This document shows, piece by piece, positions 31,740 to 43,455 of a DNA stretch of 64,000 bases. The DNA comes from Halichoerus grypus. Taxonomy: Eukaryota > Chordata > Mammalia > Carnivora > Phocidae. The DNA lies in contig NC_135718.1 of NCBI RefSeq assembly GCF_964656455.1, forward strand, positions 148,224,762 to 148,288,761, read 5' to 3'. The notes beneath the pieces were generated by a model. The model made no database searches. It had not been told where the DNA came from and saw only the letters and a program-made list of their open reading frames with translations. Numbering within the stretch: the first letter of the stretch is position 1; each line of letters begins with the position of its first letter. The translations under genes were made by a program, and so were the position numbers.

Positions 31740-34130
31740 GTATCGAACTTGTTTCAAACAGGCAAAATGGGAGAAAATATAAATGTGATCAACAGAAAAT
31801 AAAGTAAAATAAATAATCGAAAAAGGACAAATTTGTTAAGAATTTTCTATATACAAATAGTCAGAATTTCTAAAGACAGAGTGTCAAAATTGATTTAAGA
31901 AAAAGTCTAGATATGTTCTTTTCACTAAATATACATTTAAAATATAAGGATGCAGAAATAATGAAATCAAAGAATGGAAAAAGATATGCCGGTAAATACT
32001 AGCCAAAAAAAAAATCTGAAAATGTTCCTTAGCAGATGAAATGTAAGACAAATGGCATTACTAAGGACAAAAATAGCTACTACATAATGATAAAAAAAGT
32101 TCAACTCATTTGGAAAATGCAGTATATCTAACTTGTATGCATTTAATGAAATAACATCAAAATTTTATCAAAATATTGATAAAGCTGCAAGGAGAAGTTG
32201 ACTAATTCACAATCAGAGTTGTGACTTTCAATATACTTCTCTTAATAACAGTGAGATGAGTTAAGTAAGAGTTATCAAAGTTATTGAAGAGTTCAGCAAT
32301 AAAATTAACAGGCTTGATTTGGTTAGCATATATAGATCCTCACATCTAACAATGCAAAAAACCCCACATTCTCAAACACCTATGAAATATGTATAATCGT
32401 TAACTAGGTATTAGATCATATAGCAGATTTGATAAATATAAAAGAATTGACCAGAGGAACCACATTCTTTGAAAATAATGCAGTTAAGTTTGAAATCAGT
32501 AAAAAAACAAAAAAAGCAAGCAAACAACAACAAAAAAGTAAAGACTCCAATGTTTGGAAATAACAAAATATTTCTAATTAACCTGTGGGTCAAATAAGAA
32601 ATATTAGAAAAAAAATTACAAAAACTGAGTAATAGTAAAAATATTGTGTATACAAATATAGAATGAAATAAAAGTGGAACTTCAAATTAAACTTATAAAC
32701 TTTAATACTTATTAGAAAGGAAGAAAGGCAGAAAATGAATGTGCCATTTCTGACTTAAGAAATTGGGAAAAGAACAGTTGAATATAGCCAAAGAAAGCAA
32801 AATAAAGGATACAATAAAATGAAGCAATTAATGAAATAGGAAAACATATATAGTGCAAAGACAAATAAAAAATTTTTTTTGGCAATACTGAATAAGGGAA
32901 CTTCTATTAGAAGTTCCACCAAATTTTTAAGGATAGGTAATTCTTAATTCATGCAGAAATACTCTTCAAAGCCTGGAAAAAAGAGGACATACTACGGCTC
33001 ATTTTGTGGGACTAGAATAACCCTGCTACAAAACCCCGTTAAGATCAGCAAGAGATTGGAAAATTTATAGATCAGTCTCATCATGAAAAATCTAGATCTC
33101 TACCTCCCATTTTCTATCAAAATAAATTCCAGATGGATTCTAGTTGGATAGAAACCTGAAACATAAAACTTTAAAACCAATAGAAAAAAATAGGAGAATT
33201 CTTTTATAATCATGGAATAAGAAAGACCTTTGTTAGTATGACACAAAATGTGTAGTCATAAAAGATAAGGTATACCAAAATTAAAAATTTCTACAAATAT
33301 CTTTTGTTAAAAAAAAAGAAAAATCTAGATGCAAAATCCAAAACAAAATATTACCAAACCAAATCCAGAGATGTATAAAGCCAAAAATAAACAAACACAG
33401 TTCAGTGTTTTTATCTTAGAAATATAAGAATATTATATTGGAATGTCTAAAACTATTTTTTCACCAAATTAATTCATTGAAAGAGGAAATACAATTATTT
33501 CAAGAGAAGAAACATAAAGATTTTAACAACTATTTATGAAAAACAGTAAAAACAAAAAAACACAGACAACTGCAATATAGAAGTAAACTTTCTTAACCGG
33601 GTGAAGGATGTTAATAAAAGCCTTACAAAAATGACTTTATTTTTAAAGCTAAAGTATTAGAAGCCTTCTCTAAAAGATCAGGATCTAAATACGGGTCAAT
33701 ATTTTACTACAAGCAGGCAGCAAAACAAGACAAGAAGAAATAAATAAAACAAATAAATATTTGAAATAGAGAATTGTCAGTATTCACAGATGGTAAGACA
33801 TAGAAATTCCAAACAACATACAAACAAGTTGTGAGGAGCAATAAAAGAATGTATCAAGTTGGCTGGATATAAAATTAGTATACAAAATAAAATTGCATTT
33901 CTGTATTCCAAAACCAAGCAGACAGAAAAGTCATCATTTACGTCATATTAATGCGCAGTATGATAAATAGACCAATGTAACAGAAAAAGCCCAGAAACAG
34001 AAAAACACACATGACAAAGTTTATTTGACAAAGTCAGTGCTTTATAACAGCGAAGAAAGGACCATCTTTTCTATAAAGAGCATCATGTTAAGGCAAAGAC
34101 GTGAATCCGTGGGAGCCCTTACATGCTAGT
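31740..34130 (+). mobile_element. Old L1 (L1M type), sense, rearranged
   Basis: A-rich sense ORF2-derived sequence. Endonuclease-region phrase GCTACTACATAATGATAAAA at about 32071, then CCTGTGGGTCAAATAAGAAA at about 32582. Further right, AATAAATTCCAGATGGATTC at about 33121 and AAGTTGGCTGGATATAAAAT at about 33857 come from other parts of ORF2 and are out of the expected order. This suggests rearrangement or more than one copy. No open frame of note. Confidence 0.7.
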
Positions 34131-34149
34131 GGTGAGAAAACAAATCATT

Positions 34150-34414
34150 TTATTTTATTTTTCTCTTTCTAGATTTTATTTAAATTCTAGTTAGTTAACA
34201 TATAGTGTGGTATTAGTTTCATGGGTAGAGTTTAGTGATTCATCACTTGCATGTAACACCCAGTGCTCATCACATCACGTGCCCTCCTTAATGCCCGTCA
34301 TCCAGTTACCCCATCCCCCCACCACGTCCCCTCCAGCAACCCTCAGTTTGTTCCCTATTGTTAAGAGTCTCTCATGGTTTGCCTCCCTCTCTGTTTTTAT
34401 CTTATTTTATTTTA
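34150..34414 (-). mobile_element. 5'-truncated L1 3' UTR insertion
   Basis: About 240 bp of carnivoran L1 3' UTR in reverse (CACCCAGTGCTCATCACATC, CCTCCAGCAACCCTCAGTTT), between near-identical TTATTTTATTTTT (from about 34150) and CTTATTTTATTTTA (34401-34414). No ORF2 remains. The 72-codon frame at 34207-34425 is antisense 3' UTR. Confidence 0.9.
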
Positions 34415-34474
34415 AATATATGTGAAAACTATGTGCACCATCTTTAGAGTTAATTAAAAAATAATAATTAAACC

Positions 34475-34575
34475 TCTATCATATGTTGGCTGCTGTTGTT
34501 ATGTTAGACACTCATTAATACAACTGAACAAATGGAAAAATAGCTGCCTTTACATAAATTACATTCTAGTGAATA
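34475..34575 (-). repeat. Possible L2 fragment
   Basis: TTGGCTGCTGTTGTTATGTT followed by GACACTCATTAATACAACTG and AAATTACATTCTAGTGAATA matches the reverse L2 3' order. Confidence 0.4.
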
Positions 34576-34839
34576 TTCCCATATTCTATGTCCCAGAAAT
34601 TCCATTTTGGGATAGTCTTTTACCATTCCTCTAAGAGTCAAGCTCCCAAGCCCCAGTGCATTCAAGGAGTGTAATTAACTTTTTCCTTATGCATCTAGAG
34701 TGATATTAGTTATTTACCAGCCTTGGGGAAATTCAGAAAATAATAATTCCCATTATTTTGTGGTTCTGTGGTACATATAAAGAATTGCAGTTAAGGCAGC
34801 CTACAAGAAACTATTACATTTGTGCATTAGAATGAAGGT

Positions 34840-34975
34840 CCAAGAATGTTCATAGTACAGTTTCCAGATTAAACAAATAAAAATGTAGAATGCCCAGTTA
34901 AATTTGAATTTAATATAAAGAATATTTTTTAGTATAAGTTGATTTTCCATGAAATACCTGGCAATCTTATTCATA
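34840..34975 (+). repeat. Unnamed ancient repeat, copy A
   Basis: CCAGATTAAACAAATAAAAA, GAATGCCCAGTTAAATTTGA and TTTTTTAGTATAAGTTGATT align by eye with 54926-55050. I recognise the family as old and interspersed but cannot name it reliably. Confidence 0.55.
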
Positions 34976-35360
34976 GGAACGTCGTTAGCTACACCAACAC
35001 TTCTCTCCAACAATAAGGATGCCAGCAATGAAAAAATTTTACTATATTGCCAGAAGAGGTGCTCATGAACTAGGAACCTCATCCATAAAAAGTCTAGGAA
35101 TAGGAAGAATAAGACCAATTTCATGCAGAATTACTACAAGAAAAAGAAATGAGTATCAAAATATTTCAGCTGATGAAACTTCCCCTGAAAACCAACCATG
35201 AGACAGAAGAATACTATAAGAAATTCCAAATTGAATTAAACATCCTCAAACAAACATTGTGAGATATAAAAATCATGTTTAGTGTGTCAGTTGGAGTTAA
35301 ATCTGAAAACAGAGTATGTACATACAAAACAAGGAATTAGCTTATAGGAACTGGCTTTAT
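34976..35360. other. Unassigned DNA with a 60-codon frame
   Basis: The plus frame at 35019-35201 is basic (residues IGRIRPISCRITTRKRNEY) and could be a broken LINE ORF1 fragment. I do not recognise it. Confidence 0.3.
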
Positions 35361-35364
35361 TTGT

Positions 35365-35640
35365 CACGGTTCTACAGAGAAACAGAATCAACTGAGAGAG
35401 AGAGAGAGAGAGATTGATTTACTATGAGGAAATGGTTCATGTGATTAAGGAGGCTGAGAAGTTCTACAATCTGCTGTCTGCAAGCTGGAGACCCAGGGAA
35501 GACAGTAGTGTAACTCAGTATGAACCCAAAGGCCTGGGAGTCAGAGGAGCTGATGGTGTAAATACCAGTGTCAGGACAGGAATAGATGAGATTCGATGTC
35601 CTGCCTTAAACAGTGAGGCAAGGATATATTGGATGGTGAT
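35365..35640 (-). mobile_element. LTR-like segment (MLT2/ERVL type)
   Basis: TCACGGTTCTACAGAGAAAC followed by a (GA)n run (35393-35412), GGAGGCTGAGAAGTTC and CTGTCTGCAAGCTGGAGACC matches the style of ERVL-associated MLT2 LTRs. It abuts the ERVL-like internal region on the side expected for a 3' LTR of a minus-strand provirus. Confidence 0.6.
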
Positions 35641-37320
35641 TCAGAGTATATATGTCATCTGAGAGGACACTGAGTTCTGCAAAGCATTGCCACCTGGTTG
35701 GCACCATAGCTGGGTGTTCTGAAGGCCATTCTACCATCCTACCACAACAGCTTCCTCAAGGTGATGAGGAAGATGGCAAGAATAGTAAATTTTGTGAACA
35801 TGAGTACACTACCACCCTTCATTTGATAAGACGCAACGCTGTGTGGAATACCATGATGCTAGATATGGCATTCTGTAAGTCAAGAGATGGTAGTTTTGGC
35901 AGGCAGGGACCACAAATCCATTTCTACAGCAAGTGTCTGTTCCAGTAAAAGGAGAGTACATTCCATGATGGAAATGGTCCAGTATAATCAACCTTTCATC
36001 AGGCCGAGCACTCTGGCGAATGGTACCTCCTGGGAGCTCAGTGTTGCTTTCTAATGCTGGTAGATGGGGCACCTGGGCACTCAGCATTGGCTCTAGCCAA
36101 GTGGCCTTGGTAAGTTCGAATACATGTTGTTAAACCCAACCATAGCCTCCCTTGCTTCTAACATGGCCACTTTGTTCATGAGCCCATTGGACAATTATTG
36201 GAGTGATCAGGAAAAGAGACAGACTGGAATCCACAGAACAGGTCATTCTACTAACTTGATTATTAGAATCCTCCTTTGCTGAATCACTCCTTGGTGAACA
36301 TTCCCATGAGACACAAATATCTGCATGTTACTTCCCCATCCAGAGAGGTTTATCTACAAACCTCCTTCCCCAGACCTTCTTGCCATTAATTTTCCAGTTG
36401 TGTTCCTTCCAAGGCCCTTATCAACCAGCTAAACCACTGGACACAGTCCATTAAATGGCATAGACTCATAATTCTGGCCATTTCTTCTTCCAAGCAAAAT
36501 GAACAATTGAGTATACTGCATGAAATTATGCCCAACAAGATTATTTTCATTACTGTCCTTCAGCGGAATCCTAGAAAAGGGCCATGGTGGCATTGCTGTC
36601 CACTCCTGGGTGGCACTTGTAATATCATACAGAACCACCAATAAACCGGGGCCAGATGTTTCTTTTCCTTCCTTAGTCAATTTGTTGTAGACATAGGTGT
36701 GGGTTGACAGACAGATGGTAGTACCGTGGGAGTCAAACATAGGCATTTGGGTCACATCCTCATGATGTTTTCTTATGTATTCAGGGCCCGCTCCAGCCCA
36801 ATGTCATACACACCAAATTTATTTCATACTGGTGTCTGGTGGTGCACACCCAACTTTATGGTTTGGTGGGTCAGATAACATCCAGTTCATTATGAGCAAC
36901 TCAGGTTGTGTGATAACTTGGTGGCCCATGGTTAAGTATTTGGTCTCTCCTAGGGGCCAGTAACAATTTAAAAGCTGTTCTGCAAAAGACAAGTAGTTAT
37001 TCACAGATGGCATGGCTTTGCTCCAAAATCCTAAGGGTCTGTGTTGTAATTTACTTATATGGAGCTGCCAAAACCTCCAAACAGCATCTCTATCTGCTGC
37101 TGACACTTCAAGCACCATTGTATCTGCTGGATCATATGGCCCAAGTGACAGGGTGTCTTACATGGCAGATTGGACCTGTTGAAGAGTCCTCTGTTGTTCT
37201 GGACCGCTCTTGAAACTGGCAGCCTTTGATCACTTAATAAGTGGGTCGGAGTAAGTCCATCCATATGAGGTATAACCCAAATCCAAAGAGACCCACTACA
37301 GGAGGGCCAAATGCAACAAT
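35641..37320 (-). pseudogene. ERVL-type endogenous retrovirus pol relic
   Basis: Minus-strand frames carry decayed class III ERV polymerase sequence. 36819-37118 includes PLGFWSKAMPS, TMGHQVITQPELLIMNW and LSDPPNHKVG, from the RT/RNase H junction region. 36429-36755 continues in the RNase H direction (residues SATQEWTAMPP). Frameshifts and stops separate these pieces, and the rest toward 35640 is expected to be integrase-region sequence but is too decayed to assign. No gag or env is recognisable. The copy is old and cannot encode a functional product. Confidence 0.7.
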
Positions 37321-37331
37321 TTATCTGTCAC

Positions 37332-37376
37332 TTTGGAAGGAATACTTTTTTTTTTTTTTCTTTTTTGGAAGGAATA
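37332..37376 (-). mobile_element. Tail-only retro-insertion (poly-T between target duplications)
   Basis: The 13-mer TTTGGAAGGAATA occurs at 37332-37344 and 37364-37376, with only about 19 bases of almost pure T between. This is what an L1-mediated insertion truncated to its poly(A) tail would leave. Confidence 0.75.
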
Positions 37377-38415
37377 TAATTTGACATGCCCCAGATCACT
37401 AGATACCTAGAAATTTTACTGGGGTGGAATATCCCTGAGTTTTCATGTTGAATGGATATTAAGAGAATGGAATCAAGGTAAGTTATTATGCAGCATAGAA
37501 AACTAATATACCTAGAATCAGAACTTCAAAAACTAAGAGAAATTGACAAAAATAGGATGAAATGCAAATTTAGTTCAAAGTCGATTAAAAAAAAATCCAG
37601 GAAAAGTAGATATAACACATTTTTACTTGGATTTCCTGAAGAGGAAAAAGAATACAATGAAAGAAAACAGATATTTATAGTTAACACCCATGAAAACGTT
37701 CTTGAAATAAGGCAAAATCACAGCATACATATTAACAAGGCCCAACCAAGTGTCTGAGAAAATTGACACAGAATGGTCAACTCTGGGACATATTTTAGTA
37801 AACTATGAGACAAAGAAAAAACCTCCAAGGTGTCCAAGAATAGAAGTAGAGAGTTACTTAAAAAGGTAAGAAAATATGATTGGCAAAGGACTTCTCGAGG
37901 GTAGCATATATTATAAGGTGACTGTAGAAAACATTTTCTTCAAGAAACACAAAGAAAAAAAAAAGTGTGAGCCAAAACTTTATATCCAGTCAATGTACCC
38001 TTCAGGGATTAAGGATATAAACCGTTTGAAACACGGAAGAGCTCAGGCAACACTGTATTCACGAGCACTGCATCCGACCCAGTTACTCAAGGATGAGCTT
38101 CCGCCAAGAAATGAATGGCAAAAAGGTGTGCTGGTAAGCACTTACCATATGTGATTATAGATCTAAAATCAAAACAAGGGTGAAGACAGGGTTAAAGAGT
38201 GGTATGTAAACGTTATATATTCTGACAAAATAGAAATAAAACAACCAGAAATGTGAGGAAAGGGGAAAGAGAAAGTAGAATAAAACACTTTATCACTATA
38301 AAGGCGATAGGTGGGCGTCAAAGAATACTGTGTAAAACTGACAAAGCAGTTAGTGAAAGATTACAGAAGGGGTGGAGGGTGGGTGGATTAGGGACATTTA
38401 AAATGTACGGATATA

Positions 38416-38595
38416 GGGGACCTGGGTGGCTCAGTGGGTTAAGTGTCTGCCTTGGGCTCAGGTCATGATCTCAGACTCCTGGGATTGAGCCCTGCATAGG
38501 GCTCCCTGCTCAGCGGGGAGCCTGCTTCCCTCTCTCCCGCTCCCCCACATTGTGCTCCCTTTCTGTCAAATAAATAAATAAAATCTTTTAAAAAA
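38416..38595 (+). mobile_element. SINEC insertion
   Basis: GGGGACCTGGGTGGCTCAG to AAATAAATAAATAAAATC. The flanks AAATGTACGGATATA and AAATGTGCAGATGTA are a diverged target duplication. Confidence 0.93.
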
Positions 38596-40471
38596 TAAAA
38601 TGTGCAGATGTAAATGTAACCATTAGAATCAAAACACAAACCTTAAATACAATGAAAAAAAAGAAGAAATAAAAGAGTGTGGAGAAGACACATGAATTAG
38701 AAACAGTGAATATAATATAATGTAATACACACAGTAATTATAATATAAGATAATAGGAGCAGAATTGAGACCAGACGTATTAACTTTATCAATAAAACTA
38801 AATGAGCTTAACTGGCATAGTAAAAAGAAAATGATTTTCAAATTGACACATAGAGCAAAACCAAATTTTATGTTGTATAGAGACACACCTAAAATAAAGT
38901 GGATCACAAAGACTGAATTTAAAGGAATGTGCAAAGATATAACGGGCAAATGAGAGAAAAAAATGAAAGGAAATTTCCTGTAATACTATTACCAGAGGAG
39001 GTAGACTACAAATCAAAAAGTATTAATTGAGATAAAATAGAACATTTTAAGTGCAAAAATCCATAATTCTCAGTGAAGGTATAATAGTTATGAATATTTC
39101 TGCACCAAAGAACATTGCAGTGACCTAAGGCAGAAACTACGTGAGTTGAAAGGAGAGAACAATAAAAACACATGAATGAAAGTAGACTTGAATGCCATGG
39201 TCAGTATAACACAGTCAAATGGACAAAAAATCGAATTAAGGATACTAAAGGTATAAATGACATCATCAGTCCGATTAACCTTATAGCTGTGTGAGTGAGC
39301 ACGGGTAAAAAACAATGAAAACAGAGAATACACCTTTTCTCACTTGCACGTGGAACAATCACGAAGATTGATCACAAAGCTAACATCAGTAATTCTCACA
39401 AAATACAAATATTACTAAAGACCATTTCTGACCACAATGCAGCAAAACTAGAAATTAAAAATATTAAGTTTAAAAAGACCACCTCCATCTGAAAAATTAA
39501 AAATCTTTTAAAAACTCTTAAGTGCAAAAATACGAACAGAAATTACAAAGTGTTTGAAAAATAACAATGGTGGAGATACTATACATCAGAATTTATAATA
39601 TTTAAAGCTGTGACCAGAGGAAAATTTATAGACTTAAACACTTACATCAGTACAAATAAAATAATGGAAATTAAAAATTAACTTGTCAACTCATAAGTCT
39701 AGAAAAAACAGAGGGGAATTCCTTCCAACATTTAGACATTTGTCTTAATGGTACCTAAATTGTTTCAAAATATAAAAAATGGAGAAAAACTCCCAAATTC
39801 TTTTTATGAAGCAAATATAACATTGATACACCTAACTGGATAGGTATGGCTAAGTAAAAGAAAATTATAGAATAATAGCACTCAGGGAAATGATACAAAA
39901 ATTCTAAGTAAAGTATTAGGGAACAGACTCCAACAACAAATTAAGAAAATAATATACCATGGCTAAGTAGAATTTATACCAAAAATGTAAACATGGTTCA
40001 GCATTAGGAAATCTATTATATAATGTATCATTTTAACATCTAAGGAAAACAAAAAATCATGATTATCTTCCACAGATGCTGAAAAAGCCTTGGAATAATT
40101 CAACCTATTCCTTATAAAAACACTTTAGGTAATAGGAATGAATAGATAACTGCATTAATCCAAAAGCTAGCATCTTACTTGATGAAAAAAAAAAACACAA
40201 TAGCATTATTCCCACTAAGGTCAGGAAAAAGGCAAGGATATCCACTATCTCTATCACAAGTGTACGTATTAAAGGAATTAGCTAATCTGGTAGGAAGAGA
40301 GCCATTAGAAGCATAAGGATTGCAAAAGAAGAGAAACTATCTCTATTTGGAGATAACTTCATGTTAGCTGGAAAAAAAATGACCTTGAGGATCAGTGGTA
40401 AAACTAATTCAAACAAACAAACAATTCAGCAAGATATGAAGGTATAAACCTACATGTAAAAATCAATTCTC

Positions 40472-40655
40472 GGGGGTGCCTGGGTGGCTCAGTAGGTTAA
40501 GTGTCTGCCTTCGGCTCAGGTCATGATCCCAGGGTCCTGGGATGGAGCCCCGCATCGGGCTCCCTGCTCAGCGGGGAGCCTGCTTCTCCCTCTCCTGCTC
40601 CCCCTGCTTGTGGTCTCTCTCTCTGAAATAAATAAATAAAAATCTTTTTAAAAAA
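40472..40655 (+). mobile_element. SINEC insertion
   Basis: Near-consensus body (GCATCGGGCTCCCTGCTCAG). No clear target duplication is visible at its ends. Confidence 0.92.
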
Positions 40656-41270
40656 AATTAAACTGCCATTTGGGAGATGTACTGGAAGAGAAAACCTTAT
40701 TTACAATAGTAACAACAGCAAAAAGTGAAAATGCTTAAGAATATACTTAACAAAAAATGTTCAAAGCCTGTATTAAGAAAATTTAAAACACTCCTGAATG
40801 CACACATGGAAAAACATCCCTTCTTCTTGGGATGAGGATGTTAGTTCCCTTTAAGTTAATATATAACATTAAGATGATCCCAATATGAAATACCACAAGC
40901 TGATCTTATGAAGCTAGAAAACTAATAATCAAGTTCTTGTGGAAAAACAGACACACAAAAATAGCTGGGAAATCACTGGGAAAAAAGAGGTATCAGATAT
41001 AAAACATTCTACAAAGTCAATAATTAAAACAGTATGGTACTCAGCACCTCAGTGAACAACCAGTGAAATAGAACATAGAGGGTCCATAAATAGACCCAAG
41101 TACTTAAGGATCATTTGTGTATGATAAAGGTGACATCTTGAATCACTGGGGTAAAGTTGGAACTTCTTCAGAAGTGTTTTGGGACAACTGGATAGCCATT
41201 TGGAAGGGATAAGAGAGAGCTGTTTATCATGCTAAACACCGGAATAAGCTCTAAAGGGGTTAGAGGTCTT

Positions 41271-41475
41271 TTTTTAAAGATTTTATTTATTTATTTATTT
41301 GAGAGAGAGAGAGGGAGAGTGAGTGAGCTGGGGGAGGAACAGAGGGAGGGACAAGCAGATTCCACTAAGGGCACAGAGCCTGACAGGGTCTTGATCTCAC
41401 CACCCTGAGATCATGACCTGAGACAAAATCAAGAGTCAGATAGATGCTTAACCGATTGAGCCACCTAGGCACCCC
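41271..41475 (-). mobile_element. SINEC insertion, minus strand
   Basis: Reverse SINEC between GGGGTTAGAGGTCTT (41256-41270) and GGGGATTAGAGATCTT (41476-41491). Confidence 0.93.
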
Positions 41476-41587
41476 GGGGATTAGAGATCTTGATTTATAA
41501 AATGCAACTATAAATGTACTAAACGATAATGTGGCTGAGTTCCTTTATAACTTGGGTGAAGGAGAGGGTATTTTTAACAGGACTCGG

Positions 41588-41779
41588 GGGTCACCTGTGT
41601 GGCTGAGTTGGTTAAGCGTCTGCCTCCAGCTCAGGTCATGATCCCAGAGTCCTGGGACCGAGCCCTGCGTCGGGCTCTGTGTTCTGCGGGGAGCCTGCTT
41701 CTCCCTCTCCCTCTGCCTGCCTGTCTGCCTACTTGTGATCTCTCTCTAAATCTAAAAAAATAAATAAATAAATAAAATA
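41588..41779 (+). mobile_element. SINEC insertion
   Basis: Body with CTGCCTGCCTGTCTGCCTAC and AAATAAATAAATAAA tail. Exact duplication AACAGGACTCGG at 41576-41587 and 41780-41791. Confidence 0.94.
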
Positions 41780-41992
41780 AACAGGACTCGGATTAAGGGG
41801 CCATACAAGAAAAGGTTGATAAATCTGACTCCACCAAAACAAATAGCTTTGCATGGCAGACAACAGTGTAAGTAATGTCAGAAGGCAATCGACAAACTGG
41901 GAGAACATATTTGCAACATATTTATGGATATAGGGCTCATACCCATTATATATAATACCATTACAAATACATACACACTGCTCTGTATGTGC

Positions 41993-42023
41993 ATCTGTGT
42001 GTGCGTGCGTGTGTGTGTGTGTA
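41993..42023 (+). repeat. (TG)n microsatellite
   Basis: TG repeats with TGCG interruptions, at the right end of the old L1. Confidence 0.88.
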
Positions 42024-42190
42024 TTAACCCTTCTGTCTCATAGAGCAGATATCATGGAGTACCTTCTGGTGTTTTATATGTGACTTTGGTTACGAAAGAT
42101 ACTCGAATGTGTATTTGCTTTTTTTTCTAAAAAGAGAATGTATTCTGTTAAATATATATTACTTAAAAAATAAGTAAAAGCAATTAGTGG

Positions 42191-42489
42191 AGTAAAGTAT
42201 GCTACTTGATTTCACACCAAAAGTAATTGGACAGCCAATGTCTACTTTCACCACTCTCATTACCCATTTTATTCCCATCCTAAATTCCCAAACTCCTTCT
42301 GAGGAAACGGAATTTTAACTCATTCCATTCACTAATGAATTACTCGCCCATTAATGATTTCCATCTTCAGCACAAGAAATTAGGATAGAGGCAGAAATAC
42401 AAGGATGAAAATCAAGGAAAATAATATCTCAGTGGGTAGCATGCCAACCTTGAGATAACATAATAAGTTCTAATTTATGTGCTTTGTGA
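42191..42489. other. Unassigned DNA
   Basis: No feature recognised. Confidence 0.4.
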
Positions 42490-42925
42490 GGCAGCCCCTA
42501 CTTAGCTTTGCTTCCTGCCCCTCCCAACCCATAATACCTCGCAAACCTAATATCCAGCCATATCCAATTCTATAGGAATGCAGAGGGCGCCATGAATGAC
42601 GTGTTGTCTCCTGTCAGCACTTTCTGCCATCATAGCAGTGATGGTTAACCTGACTGAAGGCAGCCCTAAGTCCCTCTGTTTGTTATCTGGCTGGAAGGCA
42701 CTAGTCTACTTTAGATGCAGCTGAACCTCAATTTGTCCAGTCTCCTTTCCTTTCCCTAGTCCACAGGGCCTCATTCACACCTTTACATTTCAGGCATCTT
42801 AGTGTTATAATTACTTACAAGCCCAGCTCCTCCTGGACTTCTCCAGAATACAGCCAATTCATCCGCAGCATGATGCACAATGCTTGACCCAAGTGATCAC
42901 TTAATCACTGCTTGTTAAATAGTAA
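42490..42925 (+). repeat. Possible L2 fragment, sense
   Basis: TTTCAGGCATCTTAGTGTTA, ATTACTTACAAGCCCAGCTC and CACAATGCTTGACCCAAGTG before a TTGTTAAATAG end resemble the L2 3' end, diverged. Confidence 0.35.
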
Positions 42926-43199
42926 TTGTAAATGTTTGTAGATGACTCTACAATTTATATCATACTTTCACCTGCAAAGTCTTACAATGTTATAAGCCTT
43001 CTTATGAAAAAAGACGACCCAACAGCAGGGTCCACCTGTAATGATGTAGCCTTTTTCCAACCATATTTGGTGGCTACTGCGGCCATCCCATTCACCTTTC
43101 CCCTTGCCCTGTTTTCCCTTGTACCTCTCAGGGCTGTAGTGGTACAGAAAGAATTGGGTTTGAAGAGGAAGTTCAGTGAACTCGTAATTGTCAATCACT

Positions 43200-43455
43200 A
43201 ATACTAGTAATAGCCACCATAGCTGCCATCGGTCAGGCCACATTCTAGTCTTAAATACATGAACTCATTCACTCTCACATCAGCTGTATAAAGGTCATAC
43301 CCTTGTACAGTATACCCATTTTGATGGAGAAGGAGACTCAGGCCAAGGAAGGCTAAGAAAGTTGCCGGAGGACAGAGGTAGTGAATGGTAGAACCAAGAA
43401 TCACAGCCAGGCTCTCTGGTTTCAGAGCCCACTTTTTTAAAGCCCTGTTGCAGCG
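43200..43455 (+). repeat. MIR SINE
   Basis: AGTAATAGCCACCATAGCTG, ATACATGAACTCATTCACTC, CCATTTTGATGGAGAAGGAG and TTCAGAGCCCACTTTTTTAA follow full MIR order. The frames overlapping here on both strands (42932-43470) have no recognised domain. Confidence 0.8.

Larger units (their letters stand above)
37440..42190 (+). mobile_element. Long decayed L1 (ORF1 region to ORF2), sense, hosting four SINEs
   Basis: Sense LINE sequence runs almost 5 kb. 37488-38154 holds A-rich broken frames of ORF1/inter-ORF type (CAAAACTTTATATCCAGTCA). 39330-39470 is endonuclease-type (CACTTGCACGTGGAACAATC, TTTCTGACCACAATGCAGCA). 40000-41200 is RT-type, with AACAGTATGGTACTCAGCAC at about 41029 and GGGACAACTGGATAGCCATT at about 41182. 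41800-41960 continues ORF2 (TGATAAATCTGACTCCACCA). The 3' UTR is not seen. SINEs at 38416, 40472, 41271 and 41588 interrupt it. All frames are broken. Confidence 0.75.

Noticed and set aside
36429..37118. ERV pol-like frames as a possible domesticated gene
   Set aside because: Stops and frameshifts separate the blocks and no continuous frame, promoter or splice structure is visible; treated as a decayed relic.
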